Positions 55,518-64,000 of a stretch of DNA of 64,000 bases are shown here, one piece after another. Origin of the DNA: Planctomycetota bacterium. Lineage in GTDB: Bacteria > Planctomycetota > UBA8742 > UBA2392. The stretch is taken from NCBI GenBank assembly GCA_016722065.1, contig JADKGX010000002.1, positions 930,001 through 994,000 on the forward strand, written 5' to 3'. The position numbers and the translations under genes are program-made. Within the stretch, counting starts at the first letter, position 1. The number at the start of each line of letters is the position of its first letter. Under the pieces are notes generated by a model that was not told the DNA's origin, did not search any database, and saw only the letters and a program-made list of their open reading frames with translations.

Positions 55518-56280
55518 GTGCGACTCGCCCTTGTCTCGGACATCCATTCGAACCTGGAGGCCATGAACGCCGTGATGGCGGACATTGAAGCCTACGGGTG
55601 CGAAAAGATTTATTGCCTGGGCGATTTGATCGACTACGGTCCCAACCCCTGCGAGATTCTCGACCTGGCCATGGAGCACTTCGACCTGACGATCCTTGGC
55701 AACCACGAGGAAGCCGTCATGCTGGTGGCCGAGGATTTCAACGAACGCGCCATGCGCAGTGTGGAATGGACTCGCGAACAACTGAACAGCCCCGACCTGC
55801 CCAAAGAAAAACGCAAGACCTATTGGAACTTCCTGGATTCACTGACCAAGAAGCGCGAACACCGCCAGGGCGACCTGCTGTTTGTGCATGGCAGCCCGCA
55901 AGCCCACCCACGAGTACGTGTTTCCCAAGGACAGCACAGACGAAGCCAAGATTCGCGGCATGTTCGCCAAGTTTGATCGCTTCTGCTTCTGCGGCCACAG
56001 CCATATTCCCGGCATCTACAGTGAAACCGGCAAGTACGGTCACCCCAAGAACCTGAACGGCGGTGAACTGGACCTGCGGCGCTTTCGCAAGCTGCTGATC
56101 AACATTGGCAGTGTTGGCCAGCCCCGCGACCACGACCCGCGCGCCTGTTACGTGATCATTGACGGTAACCGGCTGATCTTCCGCCGCGTCGAATACGACC
56201 TGAAGACCACGGTCGAAAAAATCCGCGCCATTCCGCGTCTGCCCAGTATGCTGGCCGATCGCCTGCTGTTGGGCAAGTAA
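55518..56280 (+). pseudogene. Metallophosphoesterase with a frameshift at about 55900
   Basis: Two frames together make one protein of about 254 residues. The first (GTG 55518) gives LVSDIHSNLEAMNAV, GDLIDYGPNP and ILGNHEE, then loses the frame after LFVHGSP. The second continues KPTHEYVFPKD, FCGHSHIPGIY and LINIGSVGQPRD to 56280. At GGCAGCCCGCAAGCCCACC two bases (GC of CGCGC) seem to be missing; restoring them gives HGSPRKPTHEY, the family pattern. All metal ligands (Asp, His, Asn) are present across both frames. Related enzymes hydrolyse phosphodiesters or nucleotides. An assembly error is at least as likely as real inactivation. Confidence 0.82.
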
Positions 56281-56297
56281 ACCAGCGCCAACAATCA

Positions 56298-56328
56298 AAA
56301 CAGGCGCCCCCAAACGGGGCGCCTGTTT
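56298..56328. terminator. Bidirectional terminator
   Basis: AAACAGGCGCCCC (56298-56310) pairs with GGGGCGCCTGTTT (56316-56328), a perfect 13-bp stem with A's and T's at the ends, between two convergent genes. Confidence 0.8.
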
Positions 56329-56340
56329 ACTGGAATTCGC

Positions 56341-57975
56341 TTAGCGCCGCGCCAGCAGCCGCCGACCGCCCATGCACGCAAGCGCCAGCGCCGCCACGGC
56401 CCACAGCCACAGGCCCGCGCCCTGCCCGGTGCTGCAGCCGCCTTCGCCCTGTGCTTCCAGCAGCGGGCCGCCGTCTGTGCCGGGGTTGCCGGTGTCGTTG
56501 ACACTGATCTGCACCAGCGCGTCGTCGACGTTGCCGTTGCCGTCTTCCACGATCAACTGAAACGTGAAACTCTGGTTGAAGGGCACCGCAGGCGCCGTGA
56601 ACGTGGCCTGGGAACCCGTGGCGTTGTTCAACGTGACGACCGTGCTGCCGCCCACCTGCCGCCAGGTGTAACGCAGCACGTCGGTGGCGTTGGGGTCAAA
56701 GCTGTTGTTGCCATTTAGCGTGACCAGCGCGCCTTCATTGACCACCTGGTTGGTGCCGGCATCGGCCACGGGCGCCGAACCAGTGCCGCCGGTGTAACGC
56801 AGGCGGTACAGCACAGTTTCCGTCAGGATGTACAGGTGGCCATCAATGCCAAAGGCAATGTCGCGCACAGGCGAGGGCAGGTCTGTCACCATTGGCCACA
56901 TGGCAACCACTGTGCGTTCGTTACCGCCAGAAAGAATCGCCCGCACTACCATAGCCCCCGATTTGGGGCCAATCACCGGAAACGCCACGTTGCCCGTAGC
57001 ATTTTCACGCCCGAAGTACACACATGCCGTGCGGTGGCCGATGGCCGGAAACGCCGTACCCGAAAGCGGGTAGAACGCCAGGCAACCGGGTTCAAAGTTC
57101 GCCGGCACAGTCCAGGCCGGGTCGGTGTAGTTCACATTACCCAAGTTGCCGCTGAGGCCCGCGGTGTCCCAGCCATAGTTCAGGGCGGAACGAATCACGT
57201 TCAACTCGTCCACCCCGGAGGTGGCGGGGTTGCCAGTATCGGTGGCAAACAGTTCGGTCGTTGTGGGGTTGAAGGCCAGACCGCGCGGGTTGCGCATGCC
57301 GCGTGCAAACATCGGGTTGTTGGTAATCGGGTTACTGATCGGCGGCTGGCCGTTGCTGCGCTGCACACGCAACACCTTGCCGCGCCGGTCGGCCGTATCC
57401 TGGGCCTGGGCGCCGCCCAGGCTGACACTGGTGCTGGCATCGCCCACGCCGATGTACAGGTTGCCGTCTGCGCCAATGCCCAGGCCGCCGCCAAAGTTCA
57501 CGCCATTGGCGCCCATGGCAATGCCGGAAACCAACGTCATTTCAGAGGCAGGCTCGACGGTGCCCAGCACGGTGATGCTCTCGGTGTAGCGAACCACCGT
57601 CAGGGCACCCGAAGGATTGGCCGAATAGCAAACGTACAGAAACCGGTTGTTCTGGTCCGACGGGCTGACTGGAAACAGCGGGTCCAGCACAATGCCGTGC
57701 ATGCCATTATCGTCGCTGGAAGGTGCCGTAAAGTTGCTGACCGTGGCAAAGGTGGAAAGCACCGCGGGCATCTGGGTCGTATCCAGGCAGTAAATGCGCC
57801 CGTTGCCGGCCTCGTTGCCGGTAAAGAAAATGCGGCCGTCAGGGCCAATGGCCAGGCCGCGACCATCGGAAACCGGGTTCTGGATCGTATCCAGCGTAAA
57901 GCCGCCGGCCGGGCTGGGTTGGGCACTGGCAACCGACGCCACACACAGCGCCGCTAGCAAAAACAATGTCCGCAT
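56341..57975 (-). CDS. Exported PQQ-type sugar dehydrogenase-like protein with G-C-S-T anchor
   Basis: A 544-residue protein: signal peptide (LFLLAALCVASVASAQ), then a six-bladed propeller of the glucose/sorbosone dehydrogenase family (GRGLAIGPDGRIFFTGN, NGMHGIVLDPLF, GGGLGIGADGNLYIGVGD, RGMRNPRGLAFNP, SPVRDIAFGIDGHLYILTE). A PKD-like domain follows (PVADAGTNQVVNEGALVTLNG, LRYTWRQVGG). The tail is GEGGCSTGQGAG with Cys514, a hydrophobic helix and RRLLARR. Soluble members oxidise aldoses with PQQ; the PQQ ligands were not checked residue by residue. Probably anchored at the cell surface. Confidence 0.82.
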   Translation of the reverse strand: MRTLFLLAALCVASVASAQPSPAGGFTLDTIQNPVSDGRGLAIGPDGRIFFTGNEAGNGRIYCLDTTQMPAVLSTFATVSNFTAPSSDDNGMHGIVLDPLFPVSPSDQNNRFLYVCYSANPSGALTVVRYTESITVLGTVEPASEMTLVSGIAMGANGVNFGGGLGIGADGNLYIGVGDASTSVSLGGAQAQDTADRRGKVLRVQRSNGQPPISNPITNNPMFARGMRNPRGLAFNPTTTELFATDTGNPATSGVDELNVIRSALNYGWDTAGLSGNLGNVNYTDPAWTVPANFEPGCLAFYPLSGTAFPAIGHRTACVYFGRENATGNVAFPVIGPKSGAMVVRAILSGGNERTVVAMWPMVTDLPSPVRDIAFGIDGHLYILTETVLYRLRYTGGTGSAPVADAGTNQVVNEGALVTLNGNNSFDPNATDVLRYTWRQVGGSTVVTLNNATGSQATFTAPAVPFNQSFTFQLIVEDGNGNVDDALVQISVNDTGNPGTDGGPLLEAQGEGGCSTGQGAGLWLWAVAALALACMGGRRLLARR

Positions 57976-58078
57976 TGGCTGGTCTCGCCGGGGTTGCTTC
58001 GGGGCAAAAGTCCATGTTGGCCCAAGCTGGCCCCCGGCGCAAGGCGCAGCGCCGGGCCGATTGTGCTTTTGCGCGATG

Positions 58079-60091
58079 CTAGTTGATCAGCTTGGGGCCG
58101 CGCGGGGAAAGAAACACGGCAAAGGGGCGGCCAACAAACAGGTCACGTTCCACATAGGGCACCTGCTGGACCTGAATCGTCTCAATGTCCGCCACGGCAA
58201 CGCGCACGTAGCCGCCGCCTTCGGTGTAGAAATCAACCGCGCCACGACCTTCCTTGCGTGCATGGGCGCGCAGCGCGTCGACCGCTTCGGTTACCAGTTG
58301 GGCGTCGGATTTGCCGTCGCTGCGTTCGGCCGCGCGGAAAATCGCAACCCGTTGCAGCTTCTGCATGGCCGACAATTCATTGGGCTGCGCCGCGCCCGAC
58401 AGCAGCACCGCCAGCTCCTGGCCGCCGTCGTCCAGGTCTCCGCTTACCTGGGTGCCGTCCTTCAGGCGCACAATGGCGCGAATCCAGGCCCGCGCGTCTT
58501 TGCTGCCCGGCGAGTTATCGCCCAGCACAAAGTACTGGTCGCCTTGCAGGTTGACACCAAAGGGCATTTCTGGCGCCGGGTCCAGTTCCGGCAGCACGCG
58601 GCCGCGATAGTAGATATCGCGCTCAATGCCCAGCACGCGCACCGTGGCCCCGCCGCCCTCGGCAGAAAGTTCGATTCTGGCCTTGCGGCCGCCCGCGGGC
58701 TCCGTGCTTGCAAGTTTGGCTGTTTCCACGCTGGCGAAATCCAGATGGCGCTGTTTGTCGCGACTGCGAAGTGTGTCCAGAAGCGGCGTTCCTACCGTTT
58801 GTTCCAGCGCATGGTCACCGACGCGCGCGCGCAGCACGCCGTCGGCCAATGAAAACTCCACGGCCAGCGACTCCCCCGATGCCAGGGTCCAGCCTGCCAT
58901 TTCGCTGGCGGCCAATTGCTTTTTTGTGCCGTCTTCCTGGTTGTGGGTCAGCGTGCAGACGCCAGTCCCGGCCTTGAGGCGCAACAGGTATTGGTCGGTG
59001 TCGCGCACAATGCATGCCGTGAATTCGCCGTCAGGCCCCAATTTGACGCGCAGGCGCGCGCGTACGTCGCCGCACACGTTGCGCCCGAAGGTAGTCTTTG
59101 GCGTTTCGGTGTCACCAAAGCTGGCGTCATGGTCCACAACATTGCCGGGCGTGTCGCCTGTGCCGCGCGGAAAAGTCGCGCTGCCACCCTTGCCCAGCAG
59201 GATTTCGCCGTCCTTGAACTCGACATCGCCACGGCGCAGAAAGTTAGCCACCCAATCCTTCTGGCTGTCCACGGGTCGCAACAGCGTCAGCCACAGCACC
59301 TCGCGCGCTGCCGGGCTTTTGGTCAGCAGTTCGATGCCGGTGCCGTCGTTGTGGCGCAGATAGATATCGCCCTGGGCAATCAGCACTTGTTCGCCTGGCA
59401 GGCCAATGCAGCGCTTGACGTAGGGGTCGGAACGCTTAAGCGGATACCGAAACACCACAGGTTCCCAGCGTCGCGGGTCGCGGAACTGGTAGCAGAATTT
59501 GTCTACAAACACGCGGTCGCCCCACACAGGGTCGCCACTGAGTGTCGGCGCCATGCTGCCTGAAGGGATGCGAAACGCCTCCAGCCCGAAGTGCCACACC
59601 AGCAGCACAATCACCAGCGCCGAAGCAAGGCTTTCAATCTGTTCAAACAGGTAGGAAACCGGCGTGCGCTTTTGCCCCACATAGTGGCGGCCGCGAAGTT
59701 GCGCCCGTGCCACGCTGCCGCGCAGCGTATAGGCCGAAAGCAACCCAAGCCCGCCCGCCAAGCCGGCAAACCCGCTGGCGTTGTACATGGCACAGGCCAG
59801 CAGCGAAACGCCCACCAGCGCCACCACCAATGTGCCACGCAGGTTGGACGGGGCCTTTTCCGCCATTCGCCGGAACACAAACCAGGCCACAGCATTGACC
59901 ACAAACAGCGCCGCCAAAGCCGGAAAACGCAGCCACACGCCTTCGATCTTCGGCGCTGGAAAGAACGCAACCACGGTGGCCACCGCAGCTGCTGCGGCGC
60001 ACACGTTGGCCAAGGCGGCACGCACTGGCGCGGGCAGGCGGTAGTAACCCTTAGGTGGTGGCGCGGGCAGGCTGTCTTGTTCTTCGGCCAT
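58079..60091 (-). CDS. lepB: Signal peptidase I with a large insertion
   Basis: A 670-residue S26 peptidase. Four or more hydrophobic segments occupy residues 20-175. The catalytic Ser is in FRIPSGSMAPTL (about 178) and the Lys in YVKRCIGLPGE (about 227). The closing box YFVLGDNSPGSKDAR appears only near residue 525. The roughly 270 residues between are an inserted beta-rich domain (LRVKLGPDGEFTACIVRD, GWTLASGESLAVEFSLADG). A C-terminal 120-residue domain follows. It cleaves signal peptides of exported proteins such as those listed here. The start is leaderless-type, and the gene diverges from bcp. Confidence 0.88.
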   Translation of the reverse strand: MAEEQDSLPAPPPKGYYRLPAPVRAALANVCAAAAAVATVVAFFPAPKIEGVWLRFPALAALFVVNAVAWFVFRRMAEKAPSNLRGTLVVALVGVSLLACAMYNASGFAGLAGGLGLLSAYTLRGSVARAQLRGRHYVGQKRTPVSYLFEQIESLASALVIVLLVWHFGLEAFRIPSGSMAPTLSGDPVWGDRVFVDKFCYQFRDPRRWEPVVFRYPLKRSDPYVKRCIGLPGEQVLIAQGDIYLRHNDGTGIELLTKSPAAREVLWLTLLRPVDSQKDWVANFLRRGDVEFKDGEILLGKGGSATFPRGTGDTPGNVVDHDASFGDTETPKTTFGRNVCGDVRARLRVKLGPDGEFTACIVRDTDQYLLRLKAGTGVCTLTHNQEDGTKKQLAASEMAGWTLASGESLAVEFSLADGVLRARVGDHALEQTVGTPLLDTLRSRDKQRHLDFASVETAKLASTEPAGGRKARIELSAEGGGATVRVLGIERDIYYRGRVLPELDPAPEMPFGVNLQGDQYFVLGDNSPGSKDARAWIRAIVRLKDGTQVSGDLDDGGQELAVLLSGAAQPNELSAMQKLQRVAIFRAAERSDGKSDAQLVTEAVDALRAHARKEGRGAVDFYTEGGGYVRVAVADIETIQVQQVPYVERDLFVGRPFAVFLSPRGPKLIN

Positions 60092-60097
60092 GATCGA

Positions 60098-60126
60098 AAG
60101 CTATAGTGCCCCAGCCCAAGTGGCAA
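60098..60126 (-). promoter_or_regulatory. Leaderless-type promoter of lepB
   Basis: Minus-strand TTGCCA (60121-60126) and TAGCTT (60098-60103) are 17 nt apart; TAGCTT ends 6 nt before the ATG at 60091. No Shine-Dalgarno is seen. Confidence 0.5.
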
Positions 60127-60151
60127 CGCCATCGACACGAAAGGATGCAAA

Positions 60152-60616
60152 ATGCCCAAAGAAGGTGACAAGGCCCCTGACTTCACGCTGATGGACCAGG
60201 ACGGCAAGGCCCACAAGCTGTCGGATTTCAAGGGCAAATGGGTGGTGCTGTTTGCCTACCCCCGCGCCAACACGCCCGGCTGCACCCGCGAGGCGATTGC
60301 CTTTACCGGCCTGCACAAACAGTTTGCCAAAGAGGGCGCGGCGGTGCTGGGCATCAGCCCCGACACCTGCGCGGCCCAGAAGAAGTTTGAACAAAACCAC
60401 AAACTGTCTGTGCCGCTGCTGGCCGACGCCGACAAAGCCGTCACCACCCAATACGGCATCTACGGCGAAAAAGTCATGTACGGCAAGAAAGTCAAAGGGA
60501 TCATTCGCAGCACCTACCTGATTGACCCCAAAGGCGTTGTCGCCAAGAGCTGGAGCAAAGTAAAGGTCGACGGCCACGCTGAAAAAGTGCTGGAGGCGCT
60601 CAAGGGCTTGAAATAG
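60152..60616 (+). CDS. bcp: Bcp-type thioredoxin-dependent peroxiredoxin
   Basis: A 154-residue peroxiredoxin that reduces hydroperoxides. KAPDFTLMDQDGKAHKLSDFKGKW and PRANTPGCTREA hold the peroxidatic Cys44. The resolving Cys five residues on, common in Bcp, is Ile49; another Cys (73, DTCAAQ) could replace it or the enzyme may be 1-Cys. STYLIDPKGVV closes the thioredoxin fold. AAAGGA lies 6 nt before the ATG. Confidence 0.9.
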   Translation: MPKEGDKAPDFTLMDQDGKAHKLSDFKGKWVVLFAYPRANTPGCTREAIAFTGLHKQFAKEGAAVLGISPDTCAAQKKFEQNHKLSVPLLADADKAVTTQYGIYGEKVMYGKKVKGIIRSTYLIDPKGVVAKSWSKVKVDGHAEKVLEALKGLK

Positions 60617-60635
60617 CCGCTGCGCCGGATAGCCC

Positions 60636-60669
60636 AAAAAAAAGGCCCGCGCATTGCGCGGGCCTTTTT
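60636..60669. terminator. Bidirectional terminator between bcp and a convergent gene
   Basis: GGCCCGCGC (60644-60652) pairs with GCGCGGGCC (60656-60664) around ATT, with eight A's before and five T's after. Confidence 0.88.
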
Positions 60670-60681
60670 GCGGGCGTGGAA

Positions 60682-61635
60682 CTAGTTGCCCCAGTCGTAA
60701 TCGTTGACCCAGCCCTTGAAGGCAGGGCCGGCTTTCTTGTGGAACTCGGCCGTGCGCGAAAAGCCGATGCGTGCCACGGTTTGCTTCTTCTTGGTCTTCC
60801 AGTCGGTCGTTTCGGTCCAGAAGTTCAGCACAATGAAGGTGTCGCCGGCTTCACTGTTGAACCAGAACGCAACTTCGCTGCTGTAGCGGTTCAGCAGCAC
60901 GGTGGGCTTGCCCTGGCCGTTGGTGATGATCTTCTTCAGGCGTTGGATCAGCAGGTCGTAGGGGTCTACGCCTTCTTTCATGCCAACAAGCAGTTCCAGG
61001 CCCTGGGTTTCGTAGGGTTCCAGGAACTCCTTCATCTTGGTCACGTCGCCCTTGTTGATCGCTTCGATGATTTCCTTGAAGTTCGGGGCGTTCAGGTTGA
61101 TCTGGTAGTCATCGGAGCTGTACGAAGAAAGATACCAGTTGTAGGGCAGTTTCTTGGCTTCTTCGCCTTCTTTGGCTTCCAGTTCAATCTGTTCACGCAC
61201 TACGCGAATCAGGTGGGCGCCCATGGGGCTGTTGGCCAGCACAACGGCGTAGTTGCCCACGGTGCCCTGCTTGAGGGTCTGCATGCCTTCTTCGCTGAAG
61301 GTCGCCAGCACGGTCTGCAGTTCCTTCAGGTTGGTGTTGCCTTCGCTGCTGGACCAGCTTTTCTCATCAGCGCGGTTGCGGGCGTCGCCGTTGAGGCACA
61401 GCTTCAGGTCCGCCATCTTGCTTTCTTTGGCGGCCTTGATGGCCTTGGTAACGACATCGGCCGGGGCCTTGAAGCCTTCGTCGGTGCCGTCGTTGATCTT
61501 GAGTTCCGCAAGCTTGGGCAGCTTGTCACCCGATTGGGCCTTGGCTGCTTCTGCCACCGGGTCAGCGTGAACGTTGTTTACGGCAAAACCCAGTGCCAGC
61601 GCCGCAGTGCACGCCATAAGCGCGAACTTATGCAT
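60682..61635 (-). CDS. Secreted protein, unknown function
   Basis: A 317-residue protein with AAGGGGA 5 nt before the ATG at 61635. The signal peptide is FALMACTAALALGFAVNNVHA. The mature part has a helical first half (VVTKAIKAAKESKMADLKLCL, NLKELQTVLATFSEEGMQTL) and a beta-rich end (VAFWFNSEAGDTFIVLNFW, TVARIGFSRTAEFHKKAGP). The N-terminal half resembles generic lipoprotein-like periplasmic proteins; no family is recognised. Confidence 0.75.
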   Translation of the reverse strand: MHKFALMACTAALALGFAVNNVHADPVAEAAKAQSGDKLPKLAELKINDGTDEGFKAPADVVTKAIKAAKESKMADLKLCLNGDARNRADEKSWSSSEGNTNLKELQTVLATFSEEGMQTLKQGTVGNYAVVLANSPMGAHLIRVVREQIELEAKEGEEAKKLPYNWYLSSYSSDDYQINLNAPNFKEIIEAINKGDVTKMKEFLEPYETQGLELLVGMKEGVDPYDLLIQRLKKIITNGQGKPTVLLNRYSSEVAFWFNSEAGDTFIVLNFWTETTDWKTKKKQTVARIGFSRTAEFHKKAGPAFKGWVNDYDWGN

Positions 61636-61831
61636 TCAAATCCCCTTGTCCGAAGTGTTCGCCCGGATCCGCCGGGCTTTGAGCGACCAACCAGCATAGT
61701 TACGGCCCGGCCTATTTCAATTTGACGCCGGATTTCCGGCACCCCGGGTGGCCAAAAAGCGCCACGCCATGCCCCTGGGCGGGGCACAACCGGCCCCGAA
61801 ATTTCCTGAAAACCGGGCCCGGGCAGGGCCG

Positions 61832-61859
61832 TTGCAACGCGCTACGCCTGGGTTAAGGT
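61832..61859 (+). promoter_or_regulatory. Candidate promoter of the acyl-CoA dehydrogenase gene
   Basis: TTGCAA (61832-61837) and TAAGGT (61854-61859) are 16 nt apart; the leader of about 18 nt contains GGAGAA. The rest of 61636-61883 has no gene. Confidence 0.5.
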
Positions 61860-61883
61860 AAGGCACTCGCCGCCGGAGAACCC

Positions 61884-63041
61884 ATGGATTTCGCCTTCAC
61901 AGAAGAACAGCAGATGCTGCACCAGGCCGCGGCGGAATTCTGCAAATCCGACGTTGAGCCTGTCGCCCTGAAGCTGGAAAACACCCGGGAGTTCCCCTGG
62001 GACCTGACCAAACGCATGTCCGAGATGGGCTTCATGGGTCTGGTTGTGCCCCAGGAATACGGCGGCGTGGGCGCTGATTATCTGGCCTACCTGATGGTGG
62101 AAGGCGAACTGGCCAAGACCAGTATCAGCCTGAGCATGACCCTGGGTGCGCAAAACAGCCTGGTGGGCCTGCCGATCATCAACTTCGCCACCGAGGCCCA
62201 GAAGAAGAAGTTTCTGCCCCCGCTGGCTGCCGGCGAAAAGCTGGGCTGCTTTGCGCTGACAGAGCCCGGCGCCGGTTCTGACCCCGCGGGCATGCGCACC
62301 ACGGCCATCCGAAAGGGCGACAAGTGGGTCATCAACGGCACCAAAATCTACATCACCAACGGCAGTGTCGCCAAAATCGCCATTGTCTGGGCGCGCACCG
62401 GCACCAAACCTGACGGCAAGGCCCAGATCACGGCGTTTCTCGTCGATCGCGACGAAAGCCCGTTCAAGACCGGCACGATTGAGCACAAGATGGGCGTGCA
62501 CGCCAGCCCGACGACCGAACTGGTTTTTGAGGACTGCGAAGTTCCCGCCGACGCCGTGCTGGGCAAAGAAGGCGACGGCTTTCGCGTCGCGCTGCTGACC
62601 TTGAACACCGGGCGCTTGAGTGTGGCCACGCAATGCCTGGGCCTTGCCCAGGGGGCCTACGAGCGCGCCAAGAAGTTTGCCAGCGAGCGCGAGCAATTCG
62701 GCAGCAAGATTGCCGATTTTCAGGCCATCAGCTTCAAGCTGGCCGACATGATCACCGAGATCAACGCCGCGCGCGGGCTGGTTTGGCAGGCCGTGTGGTT
62801 GAAGGAACAGTTCGGGTTGAATGACCCGCGCTTTATCAGCATGGCCGCCCAGGCCAAGCTGTTCGCCAGCGAAATGGCAGAGCGCGTAACCAGCAGCGCG
62901 GTGCAGATTCACGGCGGCTATGGCTACATGACTGAGTATCGAGTCGAGGAGTTCTTTCGCGCCGCCCGCCTGATGACGATTGTGGAAGGCACCAGCGAAA
63001 TCCAACGCCTGACGATCTCACGCTGGGAGATGAAGGGTTGA
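61884..63041 (+). CDS. Acyl-CoA dehydrogenase
   Basis: A 385-residue FAD enzyme that makes the 2,3-enoyl-CoA in fatty-acid or branched-chain catabolism. MDFAFTEEQQMLHQAAAEFCK is the N-terminal helical domain. CFALTEPGAGSDPAGMRTTA and KWVINGTKIYITNGSVA are the FAD/acyl-binding strands. QIHGGYGYMTEYRVEEFFRAARLMTIVEGTSEIQ is the C-terminal signature, with the catalytic Glu expected in EGTSEIQ or the nearby conserved position. Length is normal. Substrate chain length cannot be told. GGAGAA precedes the ATG. Confidence 0.95.
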   Translation: MDFAFTEEQQMLHQAAAEFCKSDVEPVALKLENTREFPWDLTKRMSEMGFMGLVVPQEYGGVGADYLAYLMVEGELAKTSISLSMTLGAQNSLVGLPIINFATEAQKKKFLPPLAAGEKLGCFALTEPGAGSDPAGMRTTAIRKGDKWVINGTKIYITNGSVAKIAIVWARTGTKPDGKAQITAFLVDRDESPFKTGTIEHKMGVHASPTTELVFEDCEVPADAVLGKEGDGFRVALLTLNTGRLSVATQCLGLAQGAYERAKKFASEREQFGSKIADFQAISFKLADMITEINAARGLVWQAVWLKEQFGLNDPRFISMAAQAKLFASEMAERVTSSAVQIHGGYGYMTEYRVEEFFRAARLMTIVEGTSEIQRLTISRWEMKG

Positions 63042-63119
63042 GGCCGCTTCCACTTGCACGGAATCAGCCTTTGTCCTTGCCTGTTTCATCGTTGAATCCC
63101 GCTTGACCAAGGAGATGCC

Positions 63120-63971
63120 ATGGCTTTGAAGACTTCGCTGTTTGCCGCAGCACTTTGTGTGGCTTGCGCCGGCCTGCTGGTGCCTGTGCTGGCCCAGATG
63201 GCGCCCTCGGATCCGGCCGTGCCCGCCGAGCCCGCCAAAACCGCCCCAAGCACAGAAGCCATTACCTACAAGATTGGCGAAGCCGAGTTTGAGGGCTTTC
63301 TGGCCCAGCCCGCTGCCGCAGACAAAGAAGGCGCCAAGCTGCCCGCCGTGCTGATTGTTCATGACTGGATGGGCGACAAGCAGTTCGAACACGACAAGGC
63401 CATCGCCCTGGCCAAGCTGGGCTACGTGGCTTTTTCCTGCGACATGTACGGCAAGGGCATTCGCCCCAAGAACCCGCAGGAAGCCGCGGCCCGCAGCGGC
63501 GCTGTGCGCAAGGACCCGGCCGTGCTGCGCGACCGCGTGGCAGCGGCACTCAAACTGTTGAAGGAGCGCAAAGGCGTGGACGCGGCCAAGGTGTGCGCCA
63601 TGGGCTTCTGCTTTGGAGGCGGCGTGGTACTCGAGCTGGCCCGCAGCGGTGCCGATGTTGCTGCCGTGGTTTCGTTCCATGGCGGGCTGGCCACGACACT
63701 GCCCGCCAGCGCGGAAACACTGAAGGCCAAAGTGCTGGTGCTGCACGGCGCCGACGACCCCTTTGTGCCCCAGGAACAAGTCACGGACTTCATGGCAGAA
63801 ATGAAAGCCGCCAAGGCCGACTGGCACCTGGTGCAGTTTGGCAACTCTGTGCACGCCTTTACCAACCCCGATGCCGGCACCGACAACAGCAAGGGCGGCG
63901 CCTACAATGAAAAGGCCAACGCCCGCAGTTGGGAAATGCTGAAAGACTTCCTGGCTGAAGTCACCGGCTAG
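63120..63971 (+). CDS. Exported dienelactone hydrolase-family protein
   Basis: A 283-residue alpha/beta hydrolase with a signal peptide (LFAAALCVACAGLLVPVLAQ) and a Pro/Ala linker. The DLH triad is visible: Cys in GFCFGGGVV, Asp in HGADDPFVP, His in SVHAFTNP. VLIVHDWMGDKQFEHDKAIALAKLGYVAFSCDMYG is the N-terminal core. DLH enzymes open lactone rings; exported relatives are of unknown substrate. AAGGAG lies 6 nt before the ATG. Confidence 0.92.
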   Translation: MALKTSLFAAALCVACAGLLVPVLAQMAPSDPAVPAEPAKTAPSTEAITYKIGEAEFEGFLAQPAAADKEGAKLPAVLIVHDWMGDKQFEHDKAIALAKLGYVAFSCDMYGKGIRPKNPQEAAARSGAVRKDPAVLRDRVAAALKLLKERKGVDAAKVCAMGFCFGGGVVLELARSGADVAAVVSFHGGLATTLPASAETLKAKVLVLHGADDPFVPQEQVTDFMAEMKAAKADWHLVQFGNSVHAFTNPDAGTDNSKGGAYNEKANARSWEMLKDFLAEVTG

Positions 63972-64000
63972 CTGGCCCGCAAACGCGGCAAAACAATCCC

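Overview
The window is GC-rich, densely coded bacterial chromosome with no rRNA, phage integrase, transposase or CRISPR array. Lineage cannot be proven from sequence alone. Several traits together suggest a Planctomycetota-like (less likely Myxococcota-like) Gram-negative bacterium: a Hanks-type kinase and two FHA proteins, type II secretion parts, very large beta-helix/Ig-type exported proteins with a Cys-containing C-terminal anchor, a signal peptidase I with a large insertion, and acyl-CoA metabolism genes. The contig looks like a metagenome or draft assembly. One tandem repeat holds a cluster of single-base losses, and two other genes have isolated frameshifts.

Layout. 1-6.5 kb (minus strand): 5'-part of an HMG-CoA-lyase-like gene, an exported anchored protein, a GspC-like protein, and a btuF-btuD-btuC vitamin B12 importer behind a cobalamin riboswitch. 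6.5-9.8 kb: a zinc-ribbon protein, two TPR-type proteins and tRNA-Glu/tRNA-Cys. 9.8-17.8 kb: a giant tail-fibre-like repeat protein, broken by frameshifts, followed by an anchored FN3/Ig protein. 17.9-29 kb: tam-like methyltransferase, a membrane protein, AMP-forming acyl-CoA synthetase, small hypotheticals, an MCE-like/SRPBCC pair, two FHA proteins, thrS and an ATP-grasp protein. 29-35 kb: a 1875-residue beta-helix/Ig surface protein.

35.3-43.4 kb (plus strand): Ser/Thr kinase, glmU, prs, a C25 (gingipain-type) peptidase, then rplY-rpsF-ssb-rpsR-rplI. A 26-residue Lys/Ala-rich microprotein lies opposite at 43.7 kb. 44.6-51.4 kb: a translationally coupled cytochrome c maturation operon (ccmE, a very long ccmF, ccmH, a CcmI-like gene, an unknown, ccmA) without ccmB, ccmC or ccmG. 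51.6-55.3 kb: five pseudopilin genes in a row. 55.5-64 kb: a frameshifted metallophosphoesterase, an anchored PQQ-type sugar dehydrogenase, signal peptidase I, a Bcp-type peroxiredoxin, a secreted unknown, an acyl-CoA dehydrogenase and an exported dienelactone hydrolase.

Two themes recur. Four exported proteins end in the same tripartite tail (Gly-rich linker, Cys usually in G-C-S-T, hydrophobic helix, Arg cluster), and type II secretion genes lie in the same window, which suggests an export-and-anchor route. Seven genes have a -10-like TANNNT hexamer exactly 6 nt before the start codon and no ribosome-binding site, which suggests that leaderless mRNAs are common in this organism.
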